Of a stretch of 64,000 bases of DNA, positions 61,771 to 64,000 are shown one piece after another. Both the position numbers and the translations under genes were made by a program. Position 1 is the stretch's first letter. Each line of letters begins with the position of its first letter. Under the pieces are notes generated by a model. The model did not search any database. It was not told the origin of the DNA and saw only the letters and a list, made by a program, of their open reading frames with translations. This stretch comes from AAA044-D11 sp965268555 (lineage in GTDB: Bacteria > Actinomycetota > Actinomycetes > Nanopelagicales > Nanopelagicaceae): contig OZ254174.1 of the NCBI GenBank assembly GCA_965268555.1, forward strand, positions 434,001 to 498,000, given 5' to 3'.

Positions 61771-62784
61771 GTGAGTAAACACGCAAAACGCTTAGATTAC
61801 TTAGACCTATTGCGAGTTCTCGCTCTTGGCTCAGTCATAAGTTTTCATTATTTCTTTAACGGCATCTCAAAAGGCACCGTGGATTCAGTTTCTCTCACAC
61901 CATTTGCGGCCATCGCTAAGTATGGATACCTAGGTGTTGAACTCTTCTTTTTAATAAGTGGATTTGTGATCCTTTATTCCACTCAAAATAGAACAGCTAT
62001 TGAATTTATCAAGAAGCGCTTCATCCGCCTTTATCCGATGTATTGGCTGGGCTTGATAACAATATTTGTGATTACAAATCTCCCTATCTGGGTAAACAAG
62101 GGACCGGATTTTGGAAAATTCCTGTGGAATCTAACAATGATTCCTACGGCTTTTGGAAGCAACTGGCTGGATGAAGCCCACTGGTTTTTAATGCGGGAAT
62201 TGCAGTTCTATTTAGTTGTGGTCATAGTTCTTGCTCTTGGCATTGGAAGGCTGCTGCCCACGATCTTTCCTTGGTGGGCGATAGTAATTTGTCTCTGGAA
62301 TTTATTTAATCTTCCACGTTTTGAAGTCTGGTACTTCTCCGGATATTTCGCGCTATTGACTGGTGGGGCAATAATTTTCTCAATTCGCGAATGGGGTGTA
62401 ACAAAACTTAGAGTTATTGGGCTCTTAGCGGCCTACATCTGCACTATGGACACTCGGATGTCTAAGGCGGCTTGGTTAAGTGAGCATCGCAACTCTTCTT
62501 ACAACAAATACGTGATTGGCATCATCGTTACAGTTGCATTTCTTTTAATTCTGGCGACCTTGAGTTCAAGAGTCAGTAATTTCAGTTTCAAGTACGCAGC
62601 AATAGCCGGCGCAATAACCTATCCACTCTTCTTGATACATGGGCGACTTGGGCTTTTAACTCTTCAAAACTTGGGTAGCGATTCAAATAAGTTGTATCTC
62701 TATCCTGCAATAATTATCTGCGCCATTATTTTGGCCTACGCGCTATTACGAATCGAGAAGAAGTTACTTTCGTTTAGATTTTAG
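61771..62784 (+). CDS. Acyltransferase 3 family membrane protein
   Basis: A 337-residue protein with about ten hydrophobic segments. RLDYLDLLRVLALGSVISFHYFF has the catalytic-type His, GYLGVELFFLISGFVI is the second signature and FIKKRFIRLYPMYW the third. Such enzymes O-acylate cell-surface glycans or lipids. GTG start. Its 3' end overlaps the convergent DedA gene by 21 bases. Confidence 0.93.
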   Translation: MSKHAKRLDYLDLLRVLALGSVISFHYFFNGISKGTVDSVSLTPFAAIAKYGYLGVELFFLISGFVILYSTQNRTAIEFIKKRFIRLYPMYWLGLITIFVITNLPIWVNKGPDFGKFLWNLTMIPTAFGSNWLDEAHWFLMRELQFYLVVVIVLALGIGRLLPTIFPWWAIVICLWNLFNLPRFEVWYFSGYFALLTGGAIIFSIREWGVTKLRVIGLLAAYICTMDTRMSKAAWLSEHRNSSYNKYVIGIIVTVAFLLILATLSSRVSNFSFKYAAIAGAITYPLFLIHGRLGLLTLQNLGSDSNKLYLYPAIIICAIILAYALLRIEKKLLSFRF

Positions 62785-63369
62785 ATAGTTCTTAATTGTT
62801 ATAGCGAGTGTCAGAACTATGAAGAAGCCGGCAATCTGCTTCGAAGACCCATCAAGAGCTGGAATTGAAGCGGCATAGAAACCGAGGGTGGTAATTCCGG
62901 CGCCCCAAAGTAGGGCACCAAAAATATTTGCACTTAAGAACTTGTAATAATTCATCTTTCCAAGTCCGGCAATTGGTGGCATGAAAGTTCGGATCCATGG
63001 ATAGAAGCGGGCCAGTACAACAGCCGTCCAACCATATTTCTCATAGAAATCTTCTGCGCGCCGAATCATCTTTTGAATCCTTGGCCGTTGGCTTCTACCT
63101 AAATAGTTTCGCCCATATTTTCGACCAAGAACGAATCCAACTTGGTCGCCAAAAAATGCAGCCAGAACAATGATCGTAATCAGAATGACAATGTTGGTGT
63201 CATCTCGCGTGGCCGCAATAAAGCCAGCCGCGAAGAGAATTGAGTCACCTGGTATAAAGAATGCAATCAGGATTCCAGTCTCGATAAAAACGATTGCTCC
63301 GAGCAATACATAAATAAAGAACGGGGTGGAAGAACCAAGGTATTGCTGAACCCAATCGGAGATAGTCAC
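62764..63369 (-). CDS. DedA family membrane protein
   Basis: A 201-residue protein with four or five hydrophobic segments. FIPGDSILFAAGF, GDQVGFVLGRKYG and RFYPWIRTFMPPIAGLGKM contain the conserved acidic and arginine residues of DedA proteins, now linked to undecaprenyl-phosphate or phospholipid flipping. This fits its neighbours uppP and the acyltransferase. GTG start with TACGCT seven bases upstream on the minus strand. Confidence 0.93.
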   Translation of the reverse strand: MTISDWVQQYLGSSTPFFIYVLLGAIVFIETGILIAFFIPGDSILFAAGFIAATRDDTNIVILITIIVLAAFFGDQVGFVLGRKYGRNYLGRSQRPRIQKMIRRAEDFYEKYGWTAVVLARFYPWIRTFMPPIAGLGKMNYYKFLSANIFGALLWGAGITTLGFYAASIPALDGSSKQIAGFFIVLTLAITIKNYLKSKRK

Positions 63370-63382
63370 GTGGGCAAGCGTA

Positions 63383-63388
63383 TAGGCT
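63383..63388 (+). promoter_or_regulatory. -10 element TAGGCT, leaderless start
   Basis: TAGGCT is followed by six bases and ATG 63395. The 25-bp gap also holds the DedA promoter on the other strand. Confidence 0.6.
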
Positions 63389-63394
63389 TGGCTA

Positions 63395-64000
63395 ATGAAA
63401 AATTATGCGCTCGTCACTGGGGCAAGTAGCGGAATCGGCGCCGCCACCGCAAAGTTATTAGCTGCCAATGGCTTCCATGTAATTGCCGGTGCTAGACGAA
63501 TGGATCGACTGGCTGAATTAGCGAAATCTGATTCCAATATTGAAATCGTTGAACTAGATGTAACGAACCAGAAGAGCGTTGATGCGCTGGCCGCTAAATT
63601 GGCTGATAAACCGGTTAGCGTTCTTGTAAATAATGCAGGGGGCGCTTTCGACGCTGCTTCGATTGAAGATTCTGATCCAGATATTTGGGCAAAGACTTAT
63701 GAGGTCAACGTTACTGGCGCGGTTCGCATGACTAAAGCGATGATTCCAATCATGAAAAAGCATGGTGAAGGCCACGTAGTTTTAATGTCATCAACCGCTG
63801 GTCGTATTGCTTACGAGAATGGCGGAACTTATGTGGCTGCAAAGCATGCCGTAGCCGCAATTGCTGGAACCCTGCGGCTAGAACTAAATGGTCAACCAAT
63901 TCGCGTTACCGAGATTGCGCCTGGAATGGTTAAGACCGATGAATTCGCAGTCACTAGATTTGCTGGAGATAAAACAAAGGCAGCCAAAGTTTATGAAGGT
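63395..64000 (+). CDS. Short-chain dehydrogenase/reductase, 5' part (runs off window)
   Basis: Open from ATG 63395 to the window end, 202 codons without a stop. GASSGIG is the NAD(P)-binding motif, LVNNAG follows, and catalytic Ser/Tyr/Lys lie in MSSTAG and YVAAKHA. GARRMD after the second strand suggests NADPH. It resembles YdfG-like serine/3-hydroxy acid dehydrogenases. Only the last part of the gene is missing. Confidence 0.92.
   Translation, partial: MKNYALVTGASSGIGAATAKLLAANGFHVIAGARRMDRLAELAKSDSNIEIVELDVTNQKSVDALAAKLADKPVSVLVNNAGGAFDAASIEDSDPDIWAKTYEVNVTGAVRMTKAMIPIMKKHGEGHVVLMSSTAGRIAYENGGTYVAAKHAVAAIAGTLRLELNGQPIRVTEIAPGMVKTDEFAVTRFAGDKTKAAKVYEG

Overview
The window is a compact, gene-dense bacterial chromosome segment with visibly low G+C for an actinobacterium. 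Gene order is actinobacterial: recA-recX-miaB-miaA-dapF-hflX; glyA-wecA-like-atpI-atpBEFHAGDC; murA beside a PduO-type cobalamin adenosyltransferase; aceE-DUF3052-ahpE; zinc-ribbon protein followed by an RNase H/phosphatase fusion. Small size, overlapping genes, very short divergent promoters and a heliorhodopsin gene suggest a streamlined freshwater planktonic actinobacterium (acI / Nanopelagicales type). That assignment is inference; no rRNA is present.

Layout. 1-9105: DNA repair, tRNA modification, diaminopimelate, HflX, a Sua5/YrdC-like protein, GlyA, a WecA/TagO-like transferase and two small AtpI/AtpZ-type proteins. 9210-15925: complete F-type ATP synthase operon with two intercistronic stem-loops and an epsilon subunit that lacks its C-terminal helices. 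16032-35594: antiporter, MurA with Asp in place of the usual catalytic Cys, an ABC-2 exporter, aldehyde dehydrogenase, several actinobacterial conserved proteins, pyruvate dehydrogenase E1, AhpE, tRNA-Val and an RNase H/phosphatase fusion. 35645-41472: peptide-type ABC uptake operon. 41515-47872: histidine degradation (hutU-hutI-hutH, with hutG converging and apparently co-transcribed with a transaldolase-family gene).

47981-52758 is the most unusual part. The RNase P RNA gene (rnpB) is followed by four further copies of its own 3' end, in direct orientation. The copies bound small cargo islets: a heliorhodopsin; a MarR-controlled ene-reductase group with a divergent small dimeric-barrel gene; and a PaiB-type FMN-binding protein. 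Related TGGGG/TGGGCA motifs next to stem-loops lie beside two copies, and a weaker TGGGG motif lies before a third. No integrase is present. I read this as a tandem att-site array at rnpB carrying non-autonomous cargo.

52849-54947 encodes an exported cluster (His-rich membrane protein, DUF305, unknown secreted protein, Tat-type Rieske protein). It is followed by a yybP-ykoY (Mn2+) riboswitch and TerC, an SbtA-type bicarbonate transporter, DinB-like protein, KatG, an SRPBCC protein, UppP fused to an extra C-terminal domain, an acyltransferase, DedA and a partial short-chain dehydrogenase.

Many genes without a Shine-Dalgarno sequence have a TANNNT-like hexamer (or a weaker variant) followed by exactly six bases and the start codon. 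This is the spacing expected of leaderless transcripts, and it was used here to choose several starts.
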